Of a stretch of 64,000 nt of DNA, positions 28,093 through 38,118 are shown one piece after another. Position 1 is the first letter of the stretch; each line of letters opens with the position of its first letter. The stretch spans positions 4,507,001 to 4,571,000 of the forward strand of contig NZ_LT629784.1 of the NCBI RefSeq assembly GCF_900105595.1, given 5' to 3'. Below the pieces are notes generated by a model. The model was not told the DNA's origin. It saw nothing but the letters and a program-made list of their open reading frames with translations, and made no database searches. Source of the stretch: Stappia sp. ES.058 (GTDB lineage: Bacteria > Pseudomonadota > Alphaproteobacteria > Rhizobiales > Stappiaceae). The position numbers and the translations under genes are program-made.

Positions 28093-29889
28093 ATGACGTC
28101 GAGCGGGATCACTTCGGGTGAAAAGGTCGGCAAAGACGGCGCTTTGATGCCCTTGACCGTTGCCGGAACGTTTGCCGTACTGCATTCGGCGCAAGGGGCC
28201 GTGGGCGTCGTGATTGCCGGCGCCTGGGGTTATGAGGATCTGTGCGCGCGCCGTTCGATGCGTCATCTTGGCGATCAACTCGCGGCATCGGGGTATCCGA
28301 CGCTGCGGTTTGACTGGCCGGGCACGGGCGACGCGCCAGAGCCGGCCGCAGAAGTCGATGGCCTGGCCAACTTTGAGGCGACACTGGATGCAGTCTGCGC
28401 CTGGTTGCGGCAGATGCCCGGCGTGGAGCAAATCGTTCTGATCGGCTTCGGTCTCGGGGCGACGCTTGCCCTCAAATCGGTCGCGGAGGACCGCCAGGAC
28501 GTGGCGGCGCTTGCCCTGCTGGCTCCCGTGGTGAAGGGGCGACCCTATCTGCGGGAACTTCAGGCGCGTGCGGCTATGATCGGCGAGATCACCGGTGCGG
28601 CGCCGGATTGCGCGCCGGGCGAGATGCTCTCCATCGGCGGTCTCGGGCTCAGTGAGCGTCTGGCTGCCGATATTCGTGTGCTTGATGTCACCGCGCTCGC
28701 CGGACAGTCCGACTTGCCGCCGGCCCTCGTGCTGTATCGCTCCGGCAAGAGCGCGGAAGAGGCGTTCGGCGAGGCGTTGCGGGTCCGTCCGGGCGGCGAG
28801 GCGCATGTCTTTGCCGGCTACGATGATCTGATGAGCGACCCGACCGCCTCGATCTGTCCGCACCCGGATTTCGACCGGCTGGTCGGCTGGCTGGTGCGCA
28901 CCGTCCCGCCGCGCACATCCGGCGTGGCGCCCGTGCTGCCGTGTCCGCCCGTCCTTCAGGTTGCCGGGGGCGCGAGCGAGACGCCGCTCGCCTTCGGCAC
29001 ACAAGGCGGTCTGATCGGCATCTGGTGCGCACCGCATTCTCCCGCGTCCGGCGCGCTTCCCGTCGTCTTCCTCAATGCCGGCGCAACACCGCGTGCCGGC
29101 TGGGCGCGTGGCGCGGCCGAGGTCGCACGGGCGCTGGCCGCGCGCGGCATTCCCTCGTTGCGCATCGACCTTTCCGACATCGGCGACAGCCGGCCCCAGG
29201 CTGGCGGGCCGCCGATCGTGCACTATCACCCGGCCCAGATTGCGGATCTGCGTGCCGCCCTCGACCTGGTGGAACGGCAGGGGTACGGGGCCGGTGCCGT
29301 TGTCACCGGAAGCTGCGGCGGCGCCTATCTGGCGCTGAACGGCGCGGTGGAAGAGCCCCGCGTGCGCAAGGTGGTCGCCGTCAACCTTCAGCGCTTCCTC
29401 TGGGATCCGCGTGACGACGTCAACGAGGCGCTTCGCTTCGGCCACACTTCGGTCGGCGGCTATGGTCGCAAGATGCTGAGCGTCGAGAAGTGGAAACGGG
29501 TCCTGTGCGGAAAGACCAACGGTCTGGCGCTCTTGCGCTCGCTCCTGCGCCGGGGCTTCCGGCGGACAGAGCGCGATCTCGCGCCCTGGCTGCTCGGCCT
29601 TGCGCCCTTTTCCAGGCTCTATGCGAAGGTGCATTCGAACCTGGCGGCGCTCCGCGACCGGGGCGTCGGGGTGTGGCTGGTCTTCGGTGACGGCAATTCC
29701 GGACTTGCGCAGCTTCCGGTTTTCTTCGGCAAGGACCTCCGCCGACGCGTCGCCTATCCCAATCTCGCGATCATTGAGCTTTCCGACGCCGATCACAATC
29801 TGACCCAGCGCGGCGCGCGTGCGGAACTGGTCGATCTGTTGGCGTCTGCGGCGGCCGAGGGCGAGGTGCCGCGTCAGGTCGCGGAATAG
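28093..29889 (+). CDS. Tandem alpha/beta-hydrolase-fold protein with unusual nucleophile positions
   Basis: A 598-residue soluble protein built from two alpha/beta-hydrolase units. In the first (about 30-230) the nucleophile elbow reads GFGLG (118-122), with glycine at 120 where serine is expected. In the second (about 290-598) it reads GSCGG (406-410), with cysteine at 408. RFDWPGTGDAP and RIDLSDIGDSRPQ mark equivalent strands in both halves, and DADHNL near the end may carry the catalytic histidine. It lies 10 bp after the GH5 gene. It could be an acyl-transferring or de-esterifying enzyme of the polysaccharide cluster; no function is assigned. Confidence 0.75.
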   Translation: MTSSGITSGEKVGKDGALMPLTVAGTFAVLHSAQGAVGVVIAGAWGYEDLCARRSMRHLGDQLAASGYPTLRFDWPGTGDAPEPAAEVDGLANFEATLDAVCAWLRQMPGVEQIVLIGFGLGATLALKSVAEDRQDVAALALLAPVVKGRPYLRELQARAAMIGEITGAAPDCAPGEMLSIGGLGLSERLAADIRVLDVTALAGQSDLPPALVLYRSGKSAEEAFGEALRVRPGGEAHVFAGYDDLMSDPTASICPHPDFDRLVGWLVRTVPPRTSGVAPVLPCPPVLQVAGGASETPLAFGTQGGLIGIWCAPHSPASGALPVVFLNAGATPRAGWARGAAEVARALAARGIPSLRIDLSDIGDSRPQAGGPPIVHYHPAQIADLRAALDLVERQGYGAGAVVTGSCGGAYLALNGAVEEPRVRKVVAVNLQRFLWDPRDDVNEALRFGHTSVGGYGRKMLSVEKWKRVLCGKTNGLALLRSLLRRGFRRTERDLAPWLLGLAPFSRLYAKVHSNLAALRDRGVGVWLVFGDGNSGLAQLPVFFGKDLRRRVAYPNLAIIELSDADHNLTQRGARAELVDLLASAAAEGEVPRQVAE

Positions 29890-32360
29890 GAGACCGTGTC
29901 GCTGTAAAGCGCGCGAACGAGGCCTGTCGGACCGGTCTCCTCCGCCCTGCCGCGCCGCCGGATCAGCCGGATCCGCTTCGCCCGTTCGGGCGCGAGATGA
30001 AACCAGTTGTCCTCCGCCTCGAAGCATGCGTCCTCGATCGAGACGGATTGCGCCACCCGGTCTGTTTTCAGCACCAGCACGTCGGAGCCGTCTGCGTCCC
30101 GGTCCATCGAGGCTGAAATCACCGCGCCGCGCGCGCACTGCGAGCGCCCGAGCGGAAAGTGAAACGCTTCGTCCAGCATGGTGCCGTCGGCATCGCTGAG
30201 CCGCACATGCACGCAGTCGTGCGAGGGCGGGCCGAAGCGGAAGGCGTATGTCACATCGAAAAAGGCGCCGATCAGGTCGGTGGCGGCGAGCGTACGCGCC
30301 TCGCGGGGAGCGAGCACCAGATCGCTTGATCCGGAGGCGACGGCAAGCCGACCATCGCGCAGGCAGGAGAGGTCGACCCGTAGCGCCTGTTCTTCCGCCG
30401 TCTCGTTCACGACATGGATGGCAAGGCCGTTGGTGCCTTCATCGGTGACAGAGACCGCCACGGGCCTGAAGGCCCGCTTCAAGGCGTACCAGGCCGATTT
30501 CGGCCGCCCGTCGTGGCCGACCACGCCCCATCCGGCACCAGGCGCAAGATCCTGGAAGGTCCACACCAGCGCGCCGGCGCAGTTTGATCCGGGACGGCGC
30601 CATTCGGCAAATGTCGCCTCCATCACCTCGGCGACGGCTGCCCGGCCGAAATCGAGCCAGGCTTGCGGGTCGCCGTGGCGGAGTTTCGCGGGCGACACGC
30701 CGTAGAGCGCCTCGACATAGTGATCGCGCACATCCTCGAAGTCCCATCCGACGCCCCGGTCGCGCGGCACGCCCTTTTTCCATGCCGGGTCATGCCCGGG
30801 GGCGGTGCCGCCCGGCAGGGCGCGCGCCTCGCCGTCGGGGATATTGGAAAAGGCCAGACACTCGGCGGCAAAGCGCACATTGGCGCGCCGCGCATCCTCA
30901 AGCGGGCGCAAATAGGCGCCGACGCCGTAGTAATGCGCCACGCCGGCATCGGGAGAAAACGGCATGGCTCCGCCGCACGGCGAATTCGGCACATAGGCGA
31001 CGTCGGGGCGGATCTCGCGAACGGCCGCGGGCAGGATCTCCTCCGTCAGCGGCCCGCGCCAGCGGCTTTCGGGAAGCCCCAGCATCGCGGCCTGCTGATA
31101 CATCTCGCTCCCGCCGCACACGACGGCAAGGCTGGGGGAGGCCTGCGTCGCGCGCAGGTGATCGCGGGTCTCGCGGCTTGCGGTGTCGACGAAACTCTCG
31201 TCCTTTGCCGGGTAGTCGAAATTGGCAAAGGGCAGATCCTGCCAGACGAGAATGCCGAGTTCGTCGCAAAGCTGGTGGAAGGCGGGGCCTTCCGGCGCCA
31301 TCGTGCCGCCGATCCTCAGCATGTTCATATGGGCGTCGCGCGCGCGTTCCAGCCAGGGGCGGTAGCTTTCGCGCGATGACGGCAGCCGCAGGATGTCGGC
31401 ATTGATCCAAACCGCGCCGCGGCAAAACACCGGCACGCCGTTTACCTTCAGCGCGAAGCCCTCGCGGTCTGCGCCGGCATCGACCTCGATGCGGCGAAAG
31501 CCGGTGCGTCCGAGCGCGATCTCGCCGGCCTGCGTTTTCAGCGTTAGATCGTGCAGATGTGGCGTGCCATGGGTGTGCGGCCACCAGGCCTCGATCCCGG
31601 GCAAGAGCATGTCGGCGCGCCACTGGCCGTCCTCGCCGGCTTCAAGCTCCGCGTCCCATCCCGCGCAGCGCAGGCTGGGCGCGGGCGTCCCTGCTGCATG
31701 CGGCAGGCGCAGGGAAACCTTGAGCCGGCCGGTGCTGTCCTCGCCGAGCGTGGCCTCGATTTCGAGATCATCAATCCGCACGGCCTCTTCTGCGATGAGA
31801 TGCAGGCCGCGCCAGGGGCCGACGGCATGGACGTCGGGGCACCAGCCGGGCATGTGGCCGAGCAGCGTCGTGCGCATCAGCCTGAGCCCCGGGTGGGAGG
31901 CAAGCTGCGTGCGCCAGCGCGCGCGCGGCCCCTTGCGCTCCAGATGCGGATAGAGCGCGCGGAAGCACAGCATGAGATCGCCGGAGCCGTCGAGATCCAG
32001 CCGGACCTCGTGACGGGCATACATGCTGTCGGAAATCAGCACGGGCTGGCCGTCGAACCAGGCTTCGCAGACGGTCGCGAGACCCGGGGCGACCAGACGA
32101 TAGGCGCCGGGCGCGGGCACCTCGACACGGGCGAGATACCAGACGTCGCGGTCGTGCAAGGGCGTCGGCGCATCCAGCGAGAAAAGCCCGGCATCGGCGA
32201 GCGCGCCGGCCGCCGTGCCCGGCACGCTGGCCGGGTGCCAGGCCGCATGGGGATCGCAGTCTTCCGGCGTGGCCCAGGCGCTCGCCTCGGTGACGGTCAT
32301 GTCCCAGTCGACGCCGGCGAGCAGGTCGTCGGACGCATCGAGACGGCAGGGATCGATCAT
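29874..32360 (-). CDS. Glycoside hydrolase family 2 (beta-mannosidase-like)
   Basis: The ATG at 32360 (GGAG 7 nt upstream) gives an 828-residue protein; an upstream frame to 32423 would run into the DUF1839 gene. It has the GH2 order: N-terminal sugar-binding domain (PHAAWHPASVPGTAAGAL, VWYLARVEVPAPG), immunoglobulin-like domain, then the barrel with NMLRIGGTMAPEGPAFHQLCDELGILVWQDLPFANFDYP. The acid/base glutamate is probably in VVCGGSEMYQQ and the nucleophile in RFAAECLAFSN. No signal peptide, so cytoplasmic. It ends the minus-strand operon headed by the carrier protein gene. Confidence 0.85.
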   Translation of the reverse strand: MIDPCRLDASDDLLAGVDWDMTVTEASAWATPEDCDPHAAWHPASVPGTAAGALADAGLFSLDAPTPLHDRDVWYLARVEVPAPGAYRLVAPGLATVCEAWFDGQPVLISDSMYARHEVRLDLDGSGDLMLCFRALYPHLERKGPRARWRTQLASHPGLRLMRTTLLGHMPGWCPDVHAVGPWRGLHLIAEEAVRIDDLEIEATLGEDSTGRLKVSLRLPHAAGTPAPSLRCAGWDAELEAGEDGQWRADMLLPGIEAWWPHTHGTPHLHDLTLKTQAGEIALGRTGFRRIEVDAGADREGFALKVNGVPVFCRGAVWINADILRLPSSRESYRPWLERARDAHMNMLRIGGTMAPEGPAFHQLCDELGILVWQDLPFANFDYPAKDESFVDTASRETRDHLRATQASPSLAVVCGGSEMYQQAAMLGLPESRWRGPLTEEILPAAVREIRPDVAYVPNSPCGGAMPFSPDAGVAHYYGVGAYLRPLEDARRANVRFAAECLAFSNIPDGEARALPGGTAPGHDPAWKKGVPRDRGVGWDFEDVRDHYVEALYGVSPAKLRHGDPQAWLDFGRAAVAEVMEATFAEWRRPGSNCAGALVWTFQDLAPGAGWGVVGHDGRPKSAWYALKRAFRPVAVSVTDEGTNGLAIHVVNETAEEQALRVDLSCLRDGRLAVASGSSDLVLAPREARTLAATDLIGAFFDVTYAFRFGPPSHDCVHVRLSDADGTMLDEAFHFPLGRSQCARGAVISASMDRDADGSDVLVLKTDRVAQSVSIEDACFEAEDNWFHLAPERAKRIRLIRRRGRAEETGPTGLVRALYSDTVSYSAT

Positions 32361-32386
32361 GGAAGCTCCGATCGCCCGTTTCCGGA

Positions 32387-33403
32387 TCAGGCGGCGCGGC
32401 GGCGCGCCGGGGTGTCTTTGCACTCTTTCGCCAGGCGGGACACCGCCGGACCGAGGTCGCTCATCAGCCGGTCCCAGGCGTTTGCCGCCGGGGTCAGCCC
32501 GTCGCCGAGCCCGGCGAATTTCTTGCGTGCCAGCGCCCGGGCGAGCTGAAACTGCAGGCTCTTGCAGGTCGCGGCGATCTCGCGCGCGGCTTCCGCCGGC
32601 CCGGCGAACTCGCCGTTGGGACCGAGCCAGTCGAGATGGGTTCCGGCCAGCTCAAAGTTCGCGCCTGCCTGCCGCAGCGTGTTGAAGGCATATTTGTGAA
32701 AGATCTCGAACGGTCGGGCGCTCAGCGCCTCGATATCGGTGGCGAAGGTGGTCGCATAGGCCAGGAAGGGATTGGCCGCCGGGCGCCGGTCGTAGTGCAC
32801 TTTCAGAAGGCGCAGCGCCTCTGTGCGGCGTGTCTCGGGCGCGGTCGCCGTTGCCGGAAGCTTGGCAAACTCCGTATAGGGCAGGAAGGGCAGCGCCTGC
32901 GCATGGAGGCCGCGCTGGAACACGCCGTCGAAATCCTCGCCTTCAAGCGCGAAGAAGCCGCCGTTGTGGAAGTAGCGCATCGTGCGGGCACTGGTGTCGA
33001 GCGCGGTGATCGCGACCGTTGTCTTGCCGTGTTCGATGCGATAGCTCACGCCCGGCGTATCGGGGAGGAAATAGCTGTCGACCTCGACGAGGCACAGCCG
33101 ACCGCGCCCGATCTGGGTTGCGACGTGCCGTTCTGTAGGCTCGTAGATCGCCAGTTCCTGGGCGCGGATGTCATAGAGCGTCTCGAGGTCTTCCAGCGGC
33201 ACCTTGAAGAAGGTGAACTGGTCGCCCTCGAAATCCTGTGTGAGCGTGAAGCCGAGCATGGCCTCGGGCTCGAGACCAAGCGCATGCAGCGCCTCGATCC
33301 ACAGGTCGATGTAGCAGTTGGTTTCGGGCCAGATCCGTTCCGCGTCATGCAAGGCATGCGGGCTGTAGGTCTGCGGATCGAGGGTTGCGAGCTTTTCAAA
33401 CAT
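32387..33403 (-). CDS. DUF1839 family protein
   Basis: A 338-residue soluble protein without transmembrane segments. Blocks such as NCYIDLWIEALHALGLEP, DFEGDQFTFFKVPLEDLE and RYFHNGGFFALEGEDFDGVF match DUF1839, a family known mainly from amino acid:[carrier protein] ligase loci. It lies 14 bp after the ligase gene and 26 bp before the glycosidase. The fold and reaction are not known to me; a role in using the aminoacylated carrier protein is an inference from its constant neighbourhood. Confidence 0.78.
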   Translation of the reverse strand: MFEKLATLDPQTYSPHALHDAERIWPETNCYIDLWIEALHALGLEPEAMLGFTLTQDFEGDQFTFFKVPLEDLETLYDIRAQELAIYEPTERHVATQIGRGRLCLVEVDSYFLPDTPGVSYRIEHGKTTVAITALDTSARTMRYFHNGGFFALEGEDFDGVFQRGLHAQALPFLPYTEFAKLPATATAPETRRTEALRLLKVHYDRRPAANPFLAYATTFATDIEALSARPFEIFHKYAFNTLRQAGANFELAGTHLDWLGPNGEFAGPAEAAREIAATCKSLQFQLARALARKKFAGLGDGLTPAANAWDRLMSDLGPAVSRLAKECKDTPARRRAA

Positions 33404-33417
33404 GCCGATGCGCCCCG

Positions 33418-34326
33418 TCAGTGCCAGAGCGCGGCGCGTACGTCAGCGGGCCAGTCCGCGGTGTCCAGCCCGTGCTTTGCGAAGAGCGCGAGCGCGATGC
33501 GCTCCAGCCCGAAGCCGACACAGGCGGTATGCGCGACGTTTCCGTCGGCCGTCTCCAGCCCCCAGGTGGAGCCGAAGTGGTCCTGGTGGTAGTTGAAGCT
33601 GAGGCAGGCGGTCTTGTTGGCGGTGGACGTCACGGGGATCAGCAACTCGAACTTGAGCTTTTGTTCGCGCTGGCTGTTGCCCATCATCTTGCCCGCACGG
33701 CCGAAGAAGGGATCGTTGGCGGTGTCGAGCTCCACGTCGAGACCGACCGCTGCGATCAGCTTCGCGCCGCGCTCCATCCAGTCCTCGCGAAACGCCATCA
33801 CCTCGTCGGGCGTGCCGATGCGCACGAACTCGCGCATGCGGAAAAGCTGCATGCGGGCCGGGTCCTTCGACGGCTCGTGGCGGAAGCAATAGGACTGCAG
33901 GTCATAGAGACCACCGCCCTCGGCGAGCGGCCCGCGCTTTGCAATGCTGGGATAGAGCGGATAGCAGGCGGCGGGCGTCAGCACGATATCGGTCGCCTCT
34001 TGCCCTTCCGTCCAGTCGCCGCCCTCTGCGATGCACTCGAGCAGGTTCATGTGGTCGAGCTCGCAGCCGCAGAAGCTGTGCACCGTGCCGGCGAGCTGCG
34101 GAAAGCTTTTCATGTAGCCGGAACCCTCGAAGTGGGCGCGGTTCATGCCCGGCGGAAAGCGGATCACCTCGGGCGTTGCATCCGGCGCATGCTTGCCGAT
34201 CAGCACCTCGAAGCGCGCGATCACATCCTCGAAGGCGCCGCCGCGGCCATAGAGTCCCTCGACGCCGGTGTCGATGAGAAGTCCGGCCGAAAACAGCCGA
34301 TCGAGCAGGGACGTTTGCATGTCCAT
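33418..34326 (-). CDS. Amino acid:[carrier protein] ligase (class II seryl-tRNA synthetase-like)
   Basis: A 302-residue class II synthetase core that lacks the tRNA-binding arm of SerRS. Motif 2 is [21 protein letters not shown] and motif 3 is [14 protein letters not shown]; the zinc ligands are likely the cysteine in PAACYPLYP, the glutamate of RMREF and the cysteine of TACVGFG. Studied relatives in Bradyrhizobium and Agrobacterium load glycine or alanine onto the phosphopantetheine arm of a partner carrier protein rather than onto tRNA. The partner is encoded two genes upstream (35524-35781). The end product of such loci is, as far as I know, undescribed. Confidence 0.88.
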   Translation of the reverse strand: MDMQTSLLDRLFSAGLLIDTGVEGLYGRGGAFEDVIARFEVLIGKHAPDATPEVIRFPPGMNRAHFEGSGYMKSFPQLAGTVHSFCGCELDHMNLLECIAEGGDWTEGQEATDIVLTPAACYPLYPSIAKRGPLAEGGGLYDLQSYCFRHEPSKDPARMQLFRMREFVRIGTPDEVMAFREDWMERGAKLIAAVGLDVELDTANDPFFGRAGKMMGNSQREQKLKFELLIPVTSTANKTACLSFNYHQDHFGSTWGLETADGNVAHTACVGFGLERIALALFAKHGLDTADWPADVRAALWH

Positions 34327-34342
34327 GGTCCCGTTCCTCTCC

Positions 34343-35527
34343 TCAGCCCAGAAGGCTGGTGTCCTGTTTGTGAATCAAGAGCATGTTCGACGTATTGCCG
34401 AGAATGCGGTCGTTGGAAATCATCAGCTGTGCCGAATGGGCGTCGCGCAGATGGCGACCCAGGCTGAAGGGCGTGCCGTTCTTGTAGGCGAGGATGCCGC
34501 AGATCAGCATGCAGTGATTGATGATCGTCAGGATCGTCTGCGAACTGGCGATCTTCAGGTTGTTCATCGCCACCGAGAAGCTCATCGACGACAGTCTGTC
34601 CTCGTTCCCGCGCGCGGCTTCATAAGTTTCCAGCGCAGCGATGATGCTTGCCTTCACGCCCTGGAGCAGGCTGGAGGCTTCCGCCACGCGCAGCGCGCCC
34701 GGCGGCGTCATGTCGGGGGACTTGCGCGCGGCCGCCCTGACGAAGGCCTGCGCCCGGCCGAAGGCGTCGGCGGCGATCCCGTACCATACCGCGCTCCACA
34801 GGATGTGGGCGTGGGCGAGCATGGATTCCGCTGCGATCTCGGCGAAGGGGCGCGGCAGGATCTGCCCGGCCGGTGCCTCGCCCTTGAAGACATAGCCGTC
34901 CGAACACGTGCCACGCATGCCGAGCGCGTCCCAGACGTGGGTCTTTTCCAGCGTGTACTGGTCTTTCAGGAAGACGGTCATCACCTGGTCGCTCGCTGTG
35001 GCCTCCGCATGGCTGCGCGAGGTGATCAGGATGGCGTCCGCCTGGTCCCCGTAGGAAATGACGGTGGCGTCCTTTTCCAGCCGGCAGGTGTCGCCCTCGA
35101 CTTCGATGGCGCAGATCGAATTGCGCAGGTTGCCGCCAATGCCGCCTTCGGTCGTCGCCGATCCGAGAAGCATCTGCTCGCCGGCGACCCGGGCCATGAA
35201 GCCCTGGTGCCAGGCGTCGTCCCCGCCGTGGGCGACGAGGCTCGAAACCTTGATCTGGTGCATCGCGAAGATCATGGCGGTTGCCGAACAGGCCTGTCCG
35301 AGGATGGAGCAGATTTCCGCGATTTCCGCCGTCGTAGCGCTTTCGCCGCCGAATTCGGTCGGGATCTGTACGCCCATCAGCCGCTCCGCGCGCATGGCGG
35401 CGACGGCTTCTGCCGGAAAGCGTCCGTCGCGGTCGACGCTGTCGGCGTGGGTGGCTGCAACCGTCGCGACCCGGCGGGCGCGGGCGGTCAGGTCGACATT
35501 CGGGGCGTGGGCGTGGATGTTCATCAT
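34343..35527 (-). CDS. Acyl-CoA dehydrogenase-like flavoprotein
   Basis: A 394-residue protein with the acyl-CoA dehydrogenase layout: N-terminal helices, [33 protein letters not shown], the beta domain with [15 protein letters not shown], and a C-terminal helical bundle. The C-terminal [25 protein letters not shown] retains the RDA..S block, but the usual EGT glutamate is not seen. Such members may oxidise carrier-protein-bound aminoacyl groups. It overlaps the carrier protein gene by 4 nt and is followed at 16 bp by the ligase gene. Confidence 0.83.
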   Translation of the reverse strand: MMNIHAHAPNVDLTARARRVATVAATHADSVDRDGRFPAEAVAAMRAERLMGVQIPTEFGGESATTAEIAEICSILGQACSATAMIFAMHQIKVSSLVAHGGDDAWHQGFMARVAGEQMLLGSATTEGGIGGNLRNSICAIEVEGDTCRLEKDATVISYGDQADAILITSRSHAEATASDQVMTVFLKDQYTLEKTHVWDALGMRGTCSDGYVFKGEAPAGQILPRPFAEIAAESMLAHAHILWSAVWYGIAADAFGRAQAFVRAAARKSPDMTPPGALRVAEASSLLQGVKASIIAALETYEAARGNEDRLSSMSFSVAMNNLKIASSQTILTIINHCMLICGILAYKNGTPFSLGRHLRDAHSAQLMISNDRILGNTSNMLLIHKQDTSLLG

Positions 35528-35781
35528 GCGGCCTGCTGATCTTCGCTCAGCTCCGTGACGACCTCGGAGATCACCTTGATGCTGGAAAATGTCTTGCGGT
35601 TCAGCCGGTCTTCCGGGAATTCGATATCGAAATGCTCTTCGATCGCGAGCATCAACTGCACGGAGGCAAAGGACGACAGACCGGCGGCATAGAGATCTGC
35701 GTCATCCTGCAATGTTGCGACATCCACCGGCAGCTTGCCGTGTTTTGCGACAATCGAGCGAATGGCTTCAACAGCGGACAT
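35524..35781 (-). CDS. Acyl/aminoacyl carrier protein
   Basis: An 85-residue acidic helical protein of carrier-protein size. The phosphopantetheine attachment region reads YAAGLSSFASVQLML, the equivalent of GxDSL, with the second serine of LSS as the likely site. DDADLYAAGL and IEFPEDRLNRKTFSSI are typical helix II/III surroundings. It heads the operon carrier protein, dehydrogenase, ligase, DUF1839, GH2, and is the expected substrate of the ligase. Confidence 0.88.
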   Translation of the reverse strand: MSAVEAIRSIVAKHGKLPVDVATLQDDADLYAAGLSSFASVQLMLAIEEHFDIEFPEDRLNRKTFSSIKVISEVVTELSEDQQAA

Positions 35782-35799
35782 GACACTTCTCCTGTTTGT

Positions 35800-35830
35800 C
35801 GCACTCGACTTCTTGGTTTTCTTGAGTGCG
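35800..35830 (-). promoter_or_regulatory. Inverted repeat in the leader of the carrier-protein operon
   Basis: CGCACTC (35800-35806) and GAGTGCG (35824-35830) are perfectly complementary with 17 nt between, starting 19 bp before the carrier-protein ATG. It could be an mRNA hairpin close to the ribosome binding site or an operator. The remainder of the 318-bp gap 35782-36099 is AT-rich next to this gene and holds the thiolase promoter on the other side. Confidence 0.35.
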
Positions 35831-35986
35831 GTTTTGATAGGATACTTGTTTCATAGTTGTGTTTACAACATCTGAAGTCATTGATCAAAATAAGATATGT
35901 TTTTGGTAAGGTTAACCCATCCTTTTCAAGATAACGACCAGAGCTGGAATGCGACGTTGCGGAGCCGAGGGTTTGTCCGAATTAGT

Positions 35987-36015
35987 TGACCGTCCGGTCG
36001 TTTAATTATTATATG
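35987..36015 (+). promoter_or_regulatory. Thiolase promoter with overlapping operator
   Basis: A TTGACC -35 box (35987-35992) and TTATAT -10 box (36010-36015) are 17 bp apart. GACCG-TC-CGGTC (35989-36000), an inverted repeat of the type bound by TetR-family regulators, overlaps the -35 box. This would repress transcription of the thiolase gene starting at 36100, giving a leader of about 75-80 nt. The regulator is not in the window. Confidence 0.55.
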
Positions 36016-36099
36016 GGCACCCGTCAGGCGTTGACGTGGCGCGCCCGGTCGTCGAAAAACGCTTTAGGTTTAAAGTTTGCCCGCGGGAGGGGCTTCGTC

Positions 36100-37305
36100 A
36101 TGCGTCATGCCTACATTGTCGATTACATCCGCACCCCGATCGGCCGTTTCGGCGGCGCTCTGAGCGCCGTGAGGGCCGATGATCTTGGGGCGGCTCCGAT
36201 CCGTGCGCTGATGGCGCGCAATGCCGAAATCGACTGGGCGCGGGTGGACGACGTGATCTACGGCTGCGCCAACCAGGCGGGTGAGGACAACCGCAATGTC
36301 GCGCGCATGGCCGCTCTCCTTGCAGGTCTGCCGGTCGAAGTGCCGGGCACGACCGTCAATCGCCTGTGCGGCTCCGGGATGGATGCGGTGATCATGGCCG
36401 CGCGCGCGGTGCGCACCGGCGAGGCGGATCTGATGATCGCCGGCGGCGTGGAAAGCATGTCGCGCGCACCCTTCGTGATGCCCAAGGCCGACGCGGCGTT
36501 TTCCCGCAAGGCGGAAATCTATGACACCACCATCGGCTGGCGGTTCGTCAACCCGGTGATGAAAAAGCAGTACGGCATCGATTCCATGCCGGAGACGGCG
36601 GAAAACGTCGCCGCCGATTATACGGTGGCCCGCGCCGACCAGGACGCCTTCGCCGTGCGCTCGCAGGAGCGTGCGGTCGCCGCGCAGGACAACGGTCGCC
36701 TGGGCCGGGAAATCGTGCCCGTGACCATTCCGCAGCGCAAGGGCGACGCGATTGTCGTCGACAAGGACGAACATCCGCGCGCCGGCACCACAGTGGAGAA
36801 ACTGTCGAAGCTCGCGACCCCGTTCCGCGACGGCGGCTCGGTGACGGCGGGCAATGCGTCGGGCGTGAACGATGGCGCGGCCGCGCTTCTGATTGCCTCC
36901 GAGGAGGCCGTGAAGGCCTATGGCCTGACGCCGATCGCGCGTGTCGTCGGCGGTGCGGCGGCGGGCGTGCCGCCGCGCATCATGGGCATCGGGCCGGTCC
37001 CGGCCACGCGCAAGCTGATGACGCTGCTCGGCCTGTCGATTTCGGATTTCGACATCGTGGAACTGAACGAGGCTTTCGCGGCACAGGGCCTTGCGGTCCT
37101 CAGGGAACTCGGGCTCGGCGACGATTGCGAGCATGTGAACCCCAACGGCGGCGCCATCGCGCTCGGCCATCCGCTCGGCATGTCGGGCGCGCGCCTCGTC
37201 GGCACGGCGGCGCTGGAGCTTGCGGCACGCGGGGCGACGCGGGCGCTCTCGACCATGTGCATCGGTGTTGGCCAGGGGATCGCCTGCGCCATCGAGAAGG
37301 CCTGA
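36100..37305 (+). CDS. pcaF: Thiolase, probably 3-oxoadipyl-CoA thiolase
   Basis: The ATG at 36100, behind GGGAGGGG, gives a 401-residue thiolase starting [22 protein letters not shown]. The acyl-accepting cysteine is in [14 protein letters not shown], the histidine in [16 protein letters not shown] and the second cysteine in [10 protein letters not shown]. The overall sequence, including [21 protein letters not shown] and [21 protein letters not shown], is of the PcaF/PaaJ type that splits beta-ketoadipyl-CoA to succinyl-CoA and acetyl-CoA. No other aromatic-degradation genes are in the window, so it appears as a single operator-controlled gene. Confidence 0.88.
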   Translation: MRHAYIVDYIRTPIGRFGGALSAVRADDLGAAPIRALMARNAEIDWARVDDVIYGCANQAGEDNRNVARMAALLAGLPVEVPGTTVNRLCGSGMDAVIMAARAVRTGEADLMIAGGVESMSRAPFVMPKADAAFSRKAEIYDTTIGWRFVNPVMKKQYGIDSMPETAENVAADYTVARADQDAFAVRSQERAVAAQDNGRLGREIVPVTIPQRKGDAIVVDKDEHPRAGTTVEKLSKLATPFRDGGSVTAGNASGVNDGAAALLIASEEAVKAYGLTPIARVVGGAAAGVPPRIMGIGPVPATRKLMTLLGLSISDFDIVELNEAFAAQGLAVLRELGLGDDCEHVNPNGGAIALGHPLGMSGARLVGTAALELAARGATRALSTMCIGVGQGIACAIEKA

Positions 37306-37314
37306 AACCCGCGG

Positions 37315-38118
37315 CTAACCGGGCAACGCGGCGAGATCGCGGTGCCCGACCCGGGTGACAAGGCGTTCCGTTTCGATCTCGTGTCGTCGCCTTTCATGCC
37401 AGCGAGACAGCTCGTCGGCATCGACCGCCATCTCGCGCGCCGCCCCGGCCCAGCCGTCGACCAGCATCGACTGGAACGCCTGCTCGTGGCGCTCCGCCTC
37501 CCAGTCCGAAGCGCCTTCGACCACACGAAAGCCGGCGGCCTGAAACACATCGCGGGTATGATCGGCGGCTTGCGGTCCAAGCGCCGGGCCAAAGCCCTTG
37601 TCGCCATGCTGATGCGCGTTCATCGCGGCGCGGATGCTCTCGTCGAGGGGATCGGAGGGCGCGAGCGACAGGCGGCCGTCGTAGCTCAGCATGGCGAGGA
37701 ACGGCAGCCGACGGCCGGCAAGCTGGCGGGCAAGCGCCGCGACCCACTCCGCCGAAACGAGATCGAGAAAGGCCGAGGTCGTCACCGCGTCGACGCCCTC
37801 AAGCAACGCCTCCGGCACGCCGTCGGCGAGATCCGCCTCGACCACCTCTATGTCCCGTTCGCCCGAGAAGAGCGTTCTGGCACGGGCGATCAGCGCCGGA
37901 TCATATTCGGCGAGCCGCCATGCCTGGGGCGTCGCGACGTGCGGGGCGAACGCGCGAAGCGTCGCGCCGGTGCCGGCGCCCAGATCGAGCAGGCGGATCG
38001 GTCCGGTTGCGCTCCGCGCCGTCACATCGGCGACGAAGGCGTCGCGCACGTTTGCATTGCGGGCCCGCAGGTCGACCGGTTCGCGCGCCGACAGCCAGTC
38101 GCCGGAAAATCCGCTCAT
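37315..38118 (-). CDS. Class I SAM-dependent methyltransferase
   Basis: A 267-residue protein with motif [18 protein letters not shown] (about residues 43-59), [20 protein letters not shown] as motif II-III and [16 protein letters not shown] as motif IV. It is the last gene of a minus-strand operon (dehydrogenase, PTPS-like, glycosyltransferase, this gene), overlapping the glycosyltransferase gene by 4 nt. These genes recur with amino acid:[carrier protein] ligase loci, which is why it is thought to serve the same pathway; the substrate is unknown. Confidence 0.78.
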   Translation of the reverse strand: MSGFSGDWLSAREPVDLRARNANVRDAFVADVTARSATGPIRLLDLGAGTGATLRAFAPHVATPQAWRLAEYDPALIARARTLFSGERDIEVVEADLADGVPEALLEGVDAVTTSAFLDLVSAEWVAALARQLAGRRLPFLAMLSYDGRLSLAPSDPLDESIRAAMNAHQHGDKGFGPALGPQAADHTRDVFQAAGFRVVEGASDWEAERHEQAFQSMLVDGWAGAAREMAVDADELSRWHERRRHEIETERLVTRVGHRDLAALPG

